DNA from: Vitreoscilla sp. | GTDB lineage: Bacteria; Pseudomonadota; Gammaproteobacteria; Burkholderiales; Neisseriaceae | Assembly (NCBI GenBank): GCA_030150505.1 | Contig: JASLFS010000074.1 | Span: 31,909 to 95,908, forward strand | Direction: 5' to 3' | DNA length: 64,000 nt | Shown: positions 52,457-61,441 of the stretch, piece after piece | Layout of the letters: each line of letters opens with the position of its first letter | How positions within the stretch are numbered: position 1 is the stretch's first letter | Notes under the pieces: generated by a model | Database searches by the model: none | What the model was told of the DNA's origin: nothing | What the model saw: the letters and a program-made list of their open reading frames with translations, nothing else | Program-made: the position numbers and the translations under genes

Positions 52457-53647
52457 ATGAATCAGTATTTAGTTCCCAATTTTAATTTTTCTTCTATGAT
52501 TCCAGAAAAAGCCTTAGGCAGTCGAGTATGGAGTACAGATGGTCGTGAATACATTGATTTAGCAGGCGGTATTGCAGTGAATGCATTGGGACATTGTCAT
52601 CCTGTGCTAGTTGAAGCTTTACATGAGCAAGCACAAAAATTATGGCATATCTCTAATATTTATACGACGAATCCTGCACAAGAGCTTGCTAGAAAAATTG
52701 TTAATCATACTTTTGCGGATAAAGTGTTTTTCTGTAATTCTGGTGCCGAAGCAAATGAGGCTGCATTAAAACTTGCTAGAAAATATGCTTTTGACCATTT
52801 TGGCAAAGAGAAAAATGAAATTATTGCCTGCGTGAATGGGTTTCATGGGCGTACTTTATTTACTGTTAGTGTTGGTGGTCAGCCTAAGTATCAAACAGGA
52901 TTTGGGCCGTTGCCTGCTGCTATTAAGCATGTGGAATTTAATAATATTGAAGACTTAGAAGCTCATATCTCAGCTAAAACTTGTGCAGTGATTATTGAGC
53001 CAATCCAAGGTGAAAGTGGTGTTTTGCCTGCAAGTGTTGAGTTTATGAAGGCAGTAAGAAAATTATGTACTGAGAATCAAGCTTTAATGATTTTGGATGA
53101 AGTACAAACTGGAATGGGTAGAACAGGTAAATTGTTTGCATATGAACATTATGGTGTTGTGCCAGATATTGTTTCTAGCGCAAAGGCTTTAGGAGCTGGA
53201 TTTCCAATTGGTGCTATTTTTACATCTGATGAAATTGCGCCAAGTTTTTCTGCGGGCACCCATGGAACTACATTTGGTGGTAATCCTCTTGCTTGTGCTG
53301 TAGCTGGCGCTGCGTTTGATATTATTTCATCACCAGAAACACTGGATTTTGCGAATAAACAAAGCCAAAAACTAATTGTGGGTTTACAGGAATTGGGTAA
53401 GCGTACGGGTGTATTTAAAGAAGTGCGTGGTATGGGGATGCTAATTGGCTGCGTATTGGCCGATAACTATGAGCTTCGTTTAGGAGAAATTGTTGCATTG
53501 GCATTAAAGCATGGCGTTTTGGTTTTAAGTGCCGGTACAAATGTGATTCGATTTGCACCTAGCTTATTGTTAAGCGATGAAGATTTACAAGAGGGACTGG
53601 CTCGTCTTAATGCGGCCATTTGTACTTTTTTAGGTCAGTCTGTTTAG
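52457..53647 (+). CDS. argD: Acetylornithine aminotransferase
   Basis: A 396-residue PLP enzyme of arginine synthesis. FCNSGAEANEAALKLAR, GFHGRTLFTVSVGG, LDEVQTGMGRTG and the Schiff-base Lys in SSAKALGAGFPIGA are intact. It may also act on succinyldiaminopimelate, as ArgD often does. The sirtuin gene follows after 20 bp and may be cotranscribed. Confidence 0.93.
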   Translation: MNQYLVPNFNFSSMIPEKALGSRVWSTDGREYIDLAGGIAVNALGHCHPVLVEALHEQAQKLWHISNIYTTNPAQELARKIVNHTFADKVFFCNSGAEANEAALKLARKYAFDHFGKEKNEIIACVNGFHGRTLFTVSVGGQPKYQTGFGPLPAAIKHVEFNNIEDLEAHISAKTCAVIIEPIQGESGVLPASVEFMKAVRKLCTENQALMILDEVQTGMGRTGKLFAYEHYGVVPDIVSSAKALGAGFPIGAIFTSDEIAPSFSAGTHGTTFGGNPLACAVAGAAFDIISSPETLDFANKQSQKLIVGLQELGKRTGVFKEVRGMGMLIGCVLADNYELRLGEIVALALKHGVLVLSAGTNVIRFAPSLLLSDEDLQEGLARLNAAICTFLGQSV

Positions 53648-53667
53648 TGACGACATAAGGATTAGTT

Positions 53668-54348
53668 TTGAAAAAATGTGTTGTATTAACAGGGGCTGGA
53701 GTCAGTGCTGATAGTGGCTTAAAAACCTTCCGTGATAGTGGTGGATTATGGGAGGGTTATCGTGTAGAAGATGTAGCAACGCCAGAAGCTTTTTATAAAC
53801 AGCCAGAGGTTGTTCTCTCTTTCTATAATGAGAGGCGGAAACAGTTAAAAGAAGTTTCTCCAAATTCAGCTCATTATTCTTTGGTTGAGTTAGAGCAATA
53901 CTATGATGTTCATGTGATAACCCAGAATGTGGATGACTTGCATGAGCGAGCTGGTAGTAGAAATGTACTACATTTGCATGGCTCTTTGACCCAATTGCGT
54001 AGTTCTGAAGATGAGAATTATGTTATTGATTGGTATGATGATCAAAGCTTGGATATGGTTGATAGCAACGGATTTTCTATGCGCCCAAATATTGTTTGGT
54101 TTGGCGAGGCTGTTCCATTGATTGATACTGCTATTGATTTAGTGGCTACTGCTGATATTGTTATTGTCATTGGTACGTCAATGGTTGTTTATCCAGCTGC
54201 AGGTTTAATTCATGAAGCAAAGGCAAGTGCTGAAAAATATTTAGTTGATCCTGCACCAGCAGCTAATTTAAATAATATTATTGTGTATCCTAAATCTGCT
54301 AAAGATGGTGTTCCCGAGTTAGTGGATTTCTTAATTAAGAAAGCATAA
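53668..54348 (+). CDS. SIR2-family NAD-dependent deacylase lacking zinc cysteines
   Basis: A 226-residue sirtuin. The NAD motifs GAGVSADSG (about 9-17), TFRDSGGLWEG, ITQNVDDLHERAG, the catalytic His in LHLHGS and RPNIVWFGE are intact. The four zinc-ribbon cysteines expected between LHLHGS and RPNIVWFGE are absent; the loop is SSEDENYVIDWYDD-like. The start is TTG at 53668, since no ATG precedes the NAD-binding motif, with ATAAGG upstream. The substrate is unknown. Confidence 0.85.
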   Translation: MKKCVVLTGAGVSADSGLKTFRDSGGLWEGYRVEDVATPEAFYKQPEVVLSFYNERRKQLKEVSPNSAHYSLVELEQYYDVHVITQNVDDLHERAGSRNVLHLHGSLTQLRSSEDENYVIDWYDDQSLDMVDSNGFSMRPNIVWFGEAVPLIDTAIDLVATADIVIVIGTSMVVYPAAGLIHEAKASAEKYLVDPAPAANLNNIIVYPKSAKDGVPELVDFLIKKA

Positions 54349-54358
54349 ACAATAAAAA

Positions 54359-54390
54359 CAAAGGCCATGTCACATAGTGAATGGCCTTTG
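54359..54390. terminator. Terminator between the sirtuin gene and lptG
   Basis: CAAAGGCCAT and ATGGCCTTTG form a ten-bp stem with a 12-base loop and T-rich exit, between convergent stops at 54348 and 54393. Confidence 0.85.
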
Positions 54391-54392
54391 TT

Positions 54393-55460
54393 TTAACGTT
54401 TTTCTTTTTTGTAAATCCAATAGGTGGCAACCATTAAGAACAAAATGGTTGGTAAGGTTGCTGCTAAAAAGGGTGGTATGCCATATAGTAGGCTACTAAA
54501 ACCAAAAAGGCGATTGGCAAAATGGAACCCAATTCCTAAACCAATACCAGCGAATAATTTTAAACCCATATTACCATGGCGTCTTTGTTGTGGTGTAAAT
54601 GCTAGGGCAATGAGCACCATGGAAATAGAAGCAACTGGGTAAAATAATTTTCTCCACCATGCTAAATGATATCGTTGTGTTTTTTGATGGCTATTTTCTA
54701 AATACTGAATGTATTGGTTTAAGTCTTGCATTGACATTTGTTCAGGATCTACCAATAACACATTGAGTAAACTTTGGTCGATGTTTAATTCCCAAATATT
54801 TGATGCAATATTTTTTGCTTCAGTATTCTCTGACAGAAACGTAGTGCTGTCTAAATGGTTAACTTGCCAATTGTTATTACCGATGGATTGGGCTTGTTCG
54901 ATATGAACACTTTCGGTCAAGTTGTTGTCATCAACATCATAAATATTAATATCTTTGAGGGTGCCGTCAGGTAGCATTTCACGAATGTTAATAAATTTAC
55001 TACCGTCTTTCATCCAAATGCCGCTGTAATGGTTAGCATTAATGCGACCTTGAACAGCATTGACGCGTAATCTTTCTGCTTTATTTTCTGTTGCAGGCAC
55101 AACCCATTCACCTAAAACCAAGGTGATAATTGCACAAACAATACCAAAATATAATAACCAGGAAATAATTTTCTTGGTTGAGATACCACTGGATTTTATA
55201 ACGGTGTATTCACTGTTGCTTGCCAGCTGTGATAGGGCTATTAAACTGCCAATGAGAACGGCTAAAGGCATCAAATCATAAATATGGCTAGGCACAAGCA
55301 TGGCAACATATTGCATCATTACACCAAAGGTATAATTACCTTCACCTAATTTGCCACTTTCATTGAGTACATCAAAAAAAGCATATAGGCTGAGGAATGC
55401 TAATAAACTGTAAAATGTAAAGGTGCTAAGTTGCTTAAAAATATAACGAGCCAATAGCAT
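54393..55460 (-). CDS. lptG: LPS export permease LptG
   Basis: A 355-residue inner-membrane protein of the LptB2FG transporter, which extracts LPS. It has six helices (three at each end) around a periplasmic beta-jellyroll (about 130-265), with LVPSHIYDLMPLAVLIGSLIAL and VIKSSGISTKKI (coupling helix). It overlaps or touches the lptF gene at 55460, and both face pepA, the standard betaproteobacterial order. Confidence 0.94.
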   Translation of the reverse strand: MLLARYIFKQLSTFTFYSLLAFLSLYAFFDVLNESGKLGEGNYTFGVMMQYVAMLVPSHIYDLMPLAVLIGSLIALSQLASNSEYTVIKSSGISTKKIISWLLYFGIVCAIITLVLGEWVVPATENKAERLRVNAVQGRINANHYSGIWMKDGSKFINIREMLPDGTLKDINIYDVDDNNLTESVHIEQAQSIGNNNWQVNHLDSTTFLSENTEAKNIASNIWELNIDQSLLNVLLVDPEQMSMQDLNQYIQYLENSHQKTQRYHLAWWRKLFYPVASISMVLIALAFTPQQRRHGNMGLKLFAGIGLGIGFHFANRLFGFSSLLYGIPPFLAATLPTILFLMVATYWIYKKEKR

Positions 55461-56572
55461 TATGCTTTACTCCTTTTGAATAATGCAGAGCTTAAGCTAC
55501 TCCAAAAACCATTACTTGGTTCCATGCGAATTTTAATCATAATAATTGTTAAAATTAACATTAAGGTGTGCATAGGTAATAAGCCTATTAGCATTGGAAT
55601 TTGGTCTTTTTCAACCAAACCTCGAAGGAATGTTAAACCGTTTTGATACAGTAAGAATAAAGCAACTGCAATTAAAACATTGTATGTGTGGCCTGTTCTT
55701 GGATTGAAATAAGACAAAGGAATGGCTAATAAGGATAAAATGATGACCGAAATAGGCATAGATATACGCCACATTAATTCCGCCTTAAGCTCAGGTCTAT
55801 CGCTGTTAAATAGGTAGCTGGTTGGGACTAAACGACGGTTACCAAGAGGGTCAATAATTTCTGGCGTTGTGCTAATGATTAATTCTAGTTTTTCAAATGA
55901 CGCAACATTATAATTTTTTTGGCCAGGTATACCCTGATAGCGATGCCCATTTTCTAAATTTAGCATTCGTTTTTTATCTTCTAGATATACACGGCCTTCT
56001 TTGGCAATAATAATATTATTCGTACCATCTCTATTTTTTTCTTGAATAAATATATTTTTGGCTATGCCGGTATTTGAATCATATTCATCTAGAAAATAGA
56101 CACGTTTGTCTCTGCCTAGTTCTTTAAATACGCCAGCTTCCAGCATAGACATGTCTTGTTTTCTTTTAAGAACTTCGGCGTACTCCTGACTGCGTAGTTC
56201 TGCCCAAGGCATGATAACGGTCGACATAATGGCGATTAGCACGGAAAAAGGAATGGCATAAGTTAAAACAGGTTTAACCCAACTCTTAAGTGATAAACCG
56301 CAAGATAGCCAAATGGCCATTTCACTATCACGCCAATATCGTGTTAGAACGGTTAGAATGCTAATAAAGCATGTCAAAATTAACAGTAATGGGGTTAGTC
56401 CCAGTGTCCAGAATCCAGCTAATGCTGCGACAGCATCAATTGCGATGCGGCCATTTGCCGCACGACCAAGCAAGTTAATAACTTGAGTAGAAATCAAAAT
56501 GGCTAAAAGAACGACAAAGATGCCAATGGCAGTCAATGAAGTTTCTTTAATGAATTTACTTTTATAAATCAT
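55460..56572 (-). CDS. lptF: LPS export permease LptF
   Basis: A 370-residue partner of LptG with the same fold: helices at about 10-35, 50-75 and 95-120, a jellyroll, and three C-terminal helices. EMAIWLSCGLSLKSWVKPVL is the coupling helix and AELRSQEYAEVLKRKQD begins the periplasmic part. It is the first gene of the pair. Confidence 0.94.
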   Translation of the reverse strand: MIYKSKFIKETSLTAIGIFVVLLAILISTQVINLLGRAANGRIAIDAVAALAGFWTLGLTPLLLILTCFISILTVLTRYWRDSEMAIWLSCGLSLKSWVKPVLTYAIPFSVLIAIMSTVIMPWAELRSQEYAEVLKRKQDMSMLEAGVFKELGRDKRVYFLDEYDSNTGIAKNIFIQEKNRDGTNNIIIAKEGRVYLEDKKRMLNLENGHRYQGIPGQKNYNVASFEKLELIISTTPEIIDPLGNRRLVPTSYLFNSDRPELKAELMWRISMPISVIILSLLAIPLSYFNPRTGHTYNVLIAVALFLLYQNGLTFLRGLVEKDQIPMLIGLLPMHTLMLILTIIMIKIRMEPSNGFWSSLSSALFKRSKA

Positions 56573-56874
56573 GAAAGTAAGCTTTTAATAATTAGTGAGA
56601 TGGAAAACATGTTCTCTTGTCAGGTGATTTGACTATGTTAGTTGTTCAATGTTCAAGTAATCAGCGGAAAGCGACAGCTGACTTGAAAATAATTAAATTT
56701 TCATTGGATTACAAAGTAAACGGCATTGTATCTGAATTCTATGGTTTTGGATAAGTTTAAAATTGTGAATTGAGTTAAATTAAGTACGGTATAATTGCAA
56801 GTATTGTTAACCTAATTGCTTTTGAGCATGGTTGTTATCGAAATATTTTAGTGATGTTAAAGATAGGAGACATT
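56573..56874. other. Divergent promoter region between lptF and pepA
   Basis: About 300 bp without a gene. It should hold both promoters. The AGGAG at 56865-56869 precedes the pepA GTG. I saw no long repeat or structured RNA. Confidence 0.5.
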
Positions 56875-58323
56875 GTGAAATTTAATGTAATTACGGAAAT
56901 TGGTCAGTTAAATGAAAATGCAACATATGTTGTTTTGACCCAAGAATCATTAGCAATTTCAGAATGGCAAAAATTTGATTCTGCTGCTTCTGTGCTATCT
57001 GCATTTAATAATGCATTGGTAAAAGATGATAAGGCAGGGTTTAAAAACTATCCATTGGTTATTAATTCAGTATTAACTAATATTGTTTGTGCTTATATTC
57101 CTCAAAAGGATAATCAGCTTGCAGCATGGCAAAAAGCATTGCTACCTGTAGTGAAGTGGGCAGTATCTCAAGATAAAGAACAATTGGTTATTGATTTAAG
57201 TAAATTGGATGCCGAAGTGCTTGCCGTGGCAGTGGAAGCTGCTGTGACTATGATTGGTAAGACGACTTACCATTGTGATGGTTTAAAAGCTGAGCCTACT
57301 ACTAATAAGTTGGAGTCAATAACATTTGTTAATCCTCTTTCAGTGGAAAAAGAGTTGGATTATGCAGTAGCTACAGCAAAAGCGATTAACTTTGCTAAAG
57401 AATTGGGTGATTTACCTGCGAATATTTGCACGCCACGTTATTTGGCTGATGTTTCTCTTGAAAAAGCCCGAGAATTAGGAGCTGAAGTTACCATTCATGA
57501 TGCGCAAGCTATCCAAGAAATAGGTATGGGTTCTTTTTGGTCGGTTGCAAAGGGCAGTACTGAAGCACCATATTTCATTGAATTGAAATACCAAGGTGCC
57601 AATGATGTGAATGAAAAACCAATTGTTTTGGTTGGTAAAGGCATTACTTTTGACAGTGGTGGTATTTCATTGAAACCAGGGCAAGGCATGGATGAGATGA
57701 AATATGATATGTGTGGCGCTGCAACCGTATTATCAAGTTTCTTTGCTGCTTGTGAAATGAAACTACCAATTAATTTGGTTGCTTTGGTGCCAACTTGTGA
57801 AAACATGCCAGCAGGAAATGCCAATAAACCGGGCGATGTTGTGACAAGTTTAAAAGGTTTAACCATTGAAATCTTAAATACCGATGCCGAAGGACGTTTA
57901 ATCTTATGTGATGCTTTAACATATGCTGAGCGTTTCAATCCCAAAGCAGTTGTGGATTTTGCGACTTTAACAGGTGCATGTATTATTGCTCTAGGGCATG
58001 TAGGCAGTGGTTTGATTGCTAATAATCAAGGTTTGGCAAATGAATTATTGGCAGCATCTGAGCAAAGTGCAGACAAATTATGGCAATTGCCATTGTGGGA
58101 TGAATACCAAGATCAGCTGAAAAGTAATTTTGCTGATTTAGCTAATATTGGTGGTCGTCCTGCGGGCACTATTACTGCTGGCGCTTTCTTATCGCGCTTT
58201 GCCGAAGATTATGCTTGGGCTCATGTGGATATTGCGGGCACAGCATGGTCTAGTTCAGATAAAGGTGCAACTGGACGTCCTGTTGCAATGGTTATGCAAT
58301 ACTTACGTAATAATTGTCAGTAA
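56875..58323 (+). CDS. pepA: Leucyl aminopeptidase
   Basis: A 482-residue M17 peptidase with two metal ions. VGKGITFDSGGISLKP, MKYDMCGAATVL, NTDAEGRLILCDAL and the C-terminal TGRPVAMVMQYL are present. I chose the GTG at 56875, because AGGAG lies five to six bases before it and the family starts at (M)KFNV; a GTG/ATG at 56851 has no such site. holC follows after 13 bp, as in other Proteobacteria. Confidence 0.94.
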   Translation: MKFNVITEIGQLNENATYVVLTQESLAISEWQKFDSAASVLSAFNNALVKDDKAGFKNYPLVINSVLTNIVCAYIPQKDNQLAAWQKALLPVVKWAVSQDKEQLVIDLSKLDAEVLAVAVEAAVTMIGKTTYHCDGLKAEPTTNKLESITFVNPLSVEKELDYAVATAKAINFAKELGDLPANICTPRYLADVSLEKARELGAEVTIHDAQAIQEIGMGSFWSVAKGSTEAPYFIELKYQGANDVNEKPIVLVGKGITFDSGGISLKPGQGMDEMKYDMCGAATVLSSFFAACEMKLPINLVALVPTCENMPAGNANKPGDVVTSLKGLTIEILNTDAEGRLILCDALTYAERFNPKAVVDFATLTGACIIALGHVGSGLIANNQGLANELLAASEQSADKLWQLPLWDEYQDQLKSNFADLANIGGRPAGTITAGAFLSRFAEDYAWAHVDIAGTAWSSSDKGATGRPVAMVMQYLRNNCQ

Positions 58324-58336
58324 GGTCTTTAATTTT

Positions 58337-58777
58337 ATGGCTAAAGTCACTTTTTACACGCATATTAATGATAAATTATTATTTGCTTGTCAATTAATTA
58401 AAACCATCAATAAGCGAGAGCAGCCAGTTTTAGTTTGGGTTGAGCATCAAGAGACTTTGGCTATTTTAGATCAGATGTTGTGGACGTTTGAAAAAAACTC
58501 TTTCTTGCCACATGATGTGTGGCAAGAGGGTAGTGACTTTCCAGATACATCGGCTATTGTTTTATGTGCTGGTGTGCATTTGCCAGAAAAGGCACCATTA
58601 CCTGTTGTGCTTAACTTAAGTCAGCAATATTGGCAAGATATTAGTCATGTTGACCGAGTTTTGGAGTTAATCGGTAGCGGTGAGGAAGAGTTGGCTTTTG
58701 CAAGACAACGATTTAAAGCTTATCGTCAGGCTGATTTTATTATTGAGCATCATAATATGAGCCACCGTCAAATATAA
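58337..58777 (+). CDS. holC: DNA polymerase III chi subunit
   Basis: A 146-residue protein that links the clamp loader to SSB. AKVTFYTHINDKLLFACQLI at the start and FIIEHHN near the end match HolC. ATG 58337 is the family start; longer frames run antisense into pepA coding sequence. Its position right after pepA supports the call. Confidence 0.88.
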   Translation: MAKVTFYTHINDKLLFACQLIKTINKREQPVLVWVEHQETLAILDQMLWTFEKNSFLPHDVWQEGSDFPDTSAIVLCAGVHLPEKAPLPVVLNLSQQYWQDISHVDRVLELIGSGEEELAFARQRFKAYRQADFIIEHHNMSHRQI

Positions 58778-58825
58778 ACAGTTTTAGTTTCCGATTGAAT
58801 GATTGATTTTGGTAAGGATGGTTTT

Positions 58826-59683
58826 ATGTCACAACTGCATTATTATTGGGTGAATGTTTTTACTCAAGAGCAAAATAAGGGAAATGTATTACCGGTTTTT
58901 TTACTGGATGAGCCCTTAAGTGATGTGAGTATGCAAGAAATTGCGACTATGTTTAACCAATCAGAAACCATTTTTATTTTATCTGATGCATTACAGAATT
59001 TTAATGCTCGGATTTTCACACCTAAACATGAGTTACCTTTTGCTGGTCATCCCATTATTGGTAGTTCAGCTGTATTGGGTAATTTATATCCAAATAAAGA
59101 ACAACTAAAATTAAAAGTGCCAGCTGGTGAGGTTGATATTAAGCTTTCTTCTGCTAATCATCTGGTTTGGCTTAAAACACCAAAACCACCACAAAGTAGG
59201 GAAAGTGGGGTTAGTATTGAAGTGGCTGCGACAATGTTGGGTTTACCCATTGAGCAAATTGTTTCTGAACCTATTTGGGTCAATGTTGGTAGTGAGCAGT
59301 TACTCATTGAAGTGAGTGATGAAGCGGCTGTAGATGCCATTAATATTGATGTTAATCTGATGAAAAAACATGCTTGTTTGTATCCTGGTCGAGAAATTAT
59401 TTATATTTGGACCCAAGCAAATAACGAAGCATATGTGCGATTTATGTATTTGCAAAATGGCATATTATTGGAAGATGTTGGTACTGGTTCTGCTTGCGCC
59501 AATTTAGGTGGACTACAGGTGTTGCGAGGTGTGCGTGGGTTTAATTGGACATTGAGACAGGGTTGTTTGGCTGGTCGTGAAAATATTTTATTTTTACAGG
59601 TAAATGAACAAGATGAAATTTGGATTGGTGGTCAAAGCTGCTTAATGGGCGAAGGTTGGTTAAATTGGATTGATAATTACTAG
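58826..59683 (+). CDS. PhzF-family isomerase
   Basis: A 285-residue PhzF/diaminopimelate-epimerase fold enzyme. It has YYWVNVFTQEQNKGNVLPV at the start, the catalytic Glu region NQSETIFIL, FTPKHELPFAGHPIIGSSAVL and EDVGTGSACANLGG. Most such proteins have unknown substrates. ATG 58826 follows AAGGATGG; an upstream ATG at 58799 is possible. Confidence 0.88.
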   Translation: MSQLHYYWVNVFTQEQNKGNVLPVFLLDEPLSDVSMQEIATMFNQSETIFILSDALQNFNARIFTPKHELPFAGHPIIGSSAVLGNLYPNKEQLKLKVPAGEVDIKLSSANHLVWLKTPKPPQSRESGVSIEVAATMLGLPIEQIVSEPIWVNVGSEQLLIEVSDEAAVDAINIDVNLMKKHACLYPGREIIYIWTQANNEAYVRFMYLQNGILLEDVGTGSACANLGGLQVLRGVRGFNWTLRQGCLAGRENILFLQVNEQDEIWIGGQSCLMGEGWLNWIDNY

Positions 59684-59693
59684 CATCTAAGTT

Positions 59694-59712
59694 ACTAATA
59701 ATTATCATTAAT
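59694..59712. promoter_or_regulatory. Weak Fur-box-like site before bfrA
   Basis: Matches the GATAATGATAATCATTATC consensus at 13 of 19 positions, with the core ATCATTA exact. It lies about 90 bp upstream of the bfrA ATG. In an AT-rich genome such a score can arise by chance. Confidence 0.3.
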
Positions 59713-59801
59713 TTCCTACAAAAATATGTAAAAAGAATGGGAAAACAATTAAGTTTACTCTATGATGTAATCGTTAAATTTTGTTAGTAAAGGGAATAAT
59801 A

Positions 59802-60266
59802 ATGCAAGGAAATCCAGAAGTTATTGCATACATGAATGAATTGTTAGCAGGGGAGTTGGCAGCTAGGGATCAATATTTCATTCACTCTCGCATGTTCGCT
59901 GAATGGGGCTATAACAAGCTTTATGAGCGTATTAATCATGAAATGGATGATGAGACCAATCACGCAAGTGATTTTATTAGTCGTATTTTAATGTTAGGTG
60001 GTACGCCAGTTAGTAAGCCAACAGCTGTTAATATTGGTACCGATGTGGTTTCTGTATTAAAAAATGATTTGGCAACTGAATTTGAGGTTCGTGAGAATCT
60101 AAAAAAAGGCATTGCTTTGTGTGAAAAGCATTTCGATTATGTTAGCCGTGATTTATTGGTAGCACAGTTGAAAGATACTGAAGAAGATCATGCTCATTGG
60201 CTAGAGCAGCAGTTATATTTGATTGATGCAATGGGGCTGCAAAACTACTTACAAAGCCAAGTGTAA
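59802..60266 (+). CDS. bfrA: Bacterioferritin, ferroxidase-type subunit
   Basis: A 154-residue ferritin-like subunit. The ferroxidase ligands Glu18, Glu51, His54, Glu127 and His130 (E. coli numbering) are present. Position 52, where the haem-binding Met should be, is Thr. So this subunit would oxidise iron but probably not bind haem by itself. AGGGAATAATA precedes the ATG. The haem-type subunit follows after 12 bp. Confidence 0.92.
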   Translation: MQGNPEVIAYMNELLAGELAARDQYFIHSRMFAEWGYNKLYERINHEMDDETNHASDFISRILMLGGTPVSKPTAVNIGTDVVSVLKNDLATEFEVRENLKKGIALCEKHFDYVSRDLLVAQLKDTEEDHAHWLEQQLYLIDAMGLQNYLQSQV

Positions 60267-60278
60267 TAGGAGAGAATA

Positions 60279-60758
60279 ATGAAAGGCGATCGCTTAGTTA
60301 TTCAAGCTTTAAATAAAAATTTAAGCATTTATTTGACATCAATTAATCAGTATTTTTTGCATGCTCGTATTCACAAAAACTGGGGCTTTAATGCTCTAGG
60401 TAAGAAGGTTTACCATCAATCTATTGTAGACATGAAGAGTGCTGATAAGATAATTGAACGAATTTTGTTATTGGATGGTTTGCCAAATTTGCAAGATTTA
60501 GGGAAATTATTGATTGGTGAAAATGCGATTGAGGCTATTTCTTGCGATGTGAATTTGGAGAAAAGCAAACATCAGGCATTAATTGATGCCATTCAATCAG
60601 CAGAAGAGCATCATGATTATGTGACAAGGGATTTGTTGCAGAATTTAAAAGATGATAATGAAGAGTATAGTGATTGGTTAGGTACTCAATTAGAATTGAT
60701 TGATGTGATGGGCGAGCAAAACTATTTGCAAAATGCTGTTGATAATATTGGTGATTAA
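60279..60758 (+). CDS. bfrB: Bacterioferritin, haem-type subunit
   Basis: A 159-residue subunit. Met52, the haem ligand, is present in DMKSAD. The ferroxidase positions are changed: Tyr at 18, Asp at 51, Ser at 54, and Asn and Tyr near 127 and 130. It therefore complements the upstream subunit, as in the mixed Bfr shells of Neisseria. AGGAGAGAATA precedes the ATG. Confidence 0.92.
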   Translation: MKGDRLVIQALNKNLSIYLTSINQYFLHARIHKNWGFNALGKKVYHQSIVDMKSADKIIERILLLDGLPNLQDLGKLLIGENAIEAISCDVNLEKSKHQALIDAIQSAEEHHDYVTRDLLQNLKDDNEEYSDWLGTQLELIDVMGEQNYLQNAVDNIGD

Positions 60759-60778
60759 TTGAATTAATTCGCCATATT

Positions 60779-60809
60779 TAAAAAGCTCTCATTTTTTGAG
60801 AGCTTTTTT
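60779..60809. terminator. Bidirectional terminator between bfrB and bfd
   Basis: AAAAAGCTCTCA and TGAGAGCTTTTT form a 12-bp stem with a short T loop, between the convergent stops. Confidence 0.88.
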
Positions 60810-60822
60810 GTATTTATTGATA

Positions 60823-61026
60823 TTACAGATTAGGTAATAAAGTTATATTTTGGGCAGAATTTTCTTGTGTCGCACCTAGATAAGAGGAGGCGATATCTGC
60901 ACAGCATCCACAGCAAGTAGCCACGCCAAGTTGTGATTGTAAATCAGTGAGTGAGTTGGCGCTGCCAGAGGCAATTGTTTCTTTTATTTGGCGTTCTGTA
61001 ATGGCGTTACATATGCATACGTACAT
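60823..61026 (-). CDS. bfd: Bacterioferritin-associated ferredoxin
   Basis: A 67-residue 2Fe-2S protein with Cys4, Cys6, Cys38 and Cys41 in the Bfd order (VCICNAIT and ATCCGCC). Bfd reduces stored iron in bacterioferritin under iron starvation, and it lies convergent with the bfr pair. A Fur-like box at 61070-61088 fits derepression at low iron. Confidence 0.94.
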   Translation of the reverse strand: MYVCICNAITERQIKETIASGSANSLTDLQSQLGVATCCGCCADIASSYLGATQENSAQNITLLPNL

Positions 61027-61406
61027 AACAAATCCTTATTTACTTAAGATTTTAATTTTTTAACTAAGTGATAATAATTATTATTCTGATATAGTAATGG
61101 TTTTTATTATTAATATCAAGTAATTTTATATTTTTTCAATCATTAGGTCGTTATTGGATACATGTTGTTATTTTGGCTCGGGATTTAAAATAATAATAGA
61201 GGACTTAATTTATTTTATTATTATTAAGTTAATGAATTTTAGCAGCGGGATCGAAGATTTTATTCTTAACTTATCTATTTGATTTTAATGCACATAAATA
61301 ATTGTCATTTATTTGTATGATGTATAATTATTATTTACTTGAATAATGATTAATATGACATATAATGTTTTATCCATGTGTGGATGAAACTTTTTAATAG
61401 GTGGGT
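61027..61406. other. Intergenic region between bfd and the mgtE promoter
   Basis: About 380 bp of very AT-rich sequence. It contains the Fur-like box at 61070 and several ATAATTATTATT tracts that may be A/T noise. No reading frame is supported. Confidence 0.5.
61070..61088. promoter_or_regulatory. Candidate Fur box of bfd
   Basis: GATAATAATTATTATTCTG agrees with the classical 19-bp Fur consensus at 14 positions and lies about 45 bp before the bfd start codon, where a promoter is expected. Confidence 0.5.
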
Positions 61407-61435
61407 TTGACAGGGTGTTGAAGTTTGCTTAGACT
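61407..61435 (+). promoter_or_regulatory. Probable mgtE promoter
   Basis: A perfect -35 box TTGACA (61407-61412) and a TAGACT -10 box (61430-61435) are separated by exactly 17 bp. Transcription would begin near 61442, which leaves a leader of about 335 bases before the mgtE ATG. Confidence 0.65.
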
Positions 61436-61441
61436 TGCCAA

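Noticed and set aside
57495..57944. 150-codon frame antisense to pepA
   Set aside because: It lies wholly inside a well-conserved gene and has no matching features; it is a codon-bias shadow.
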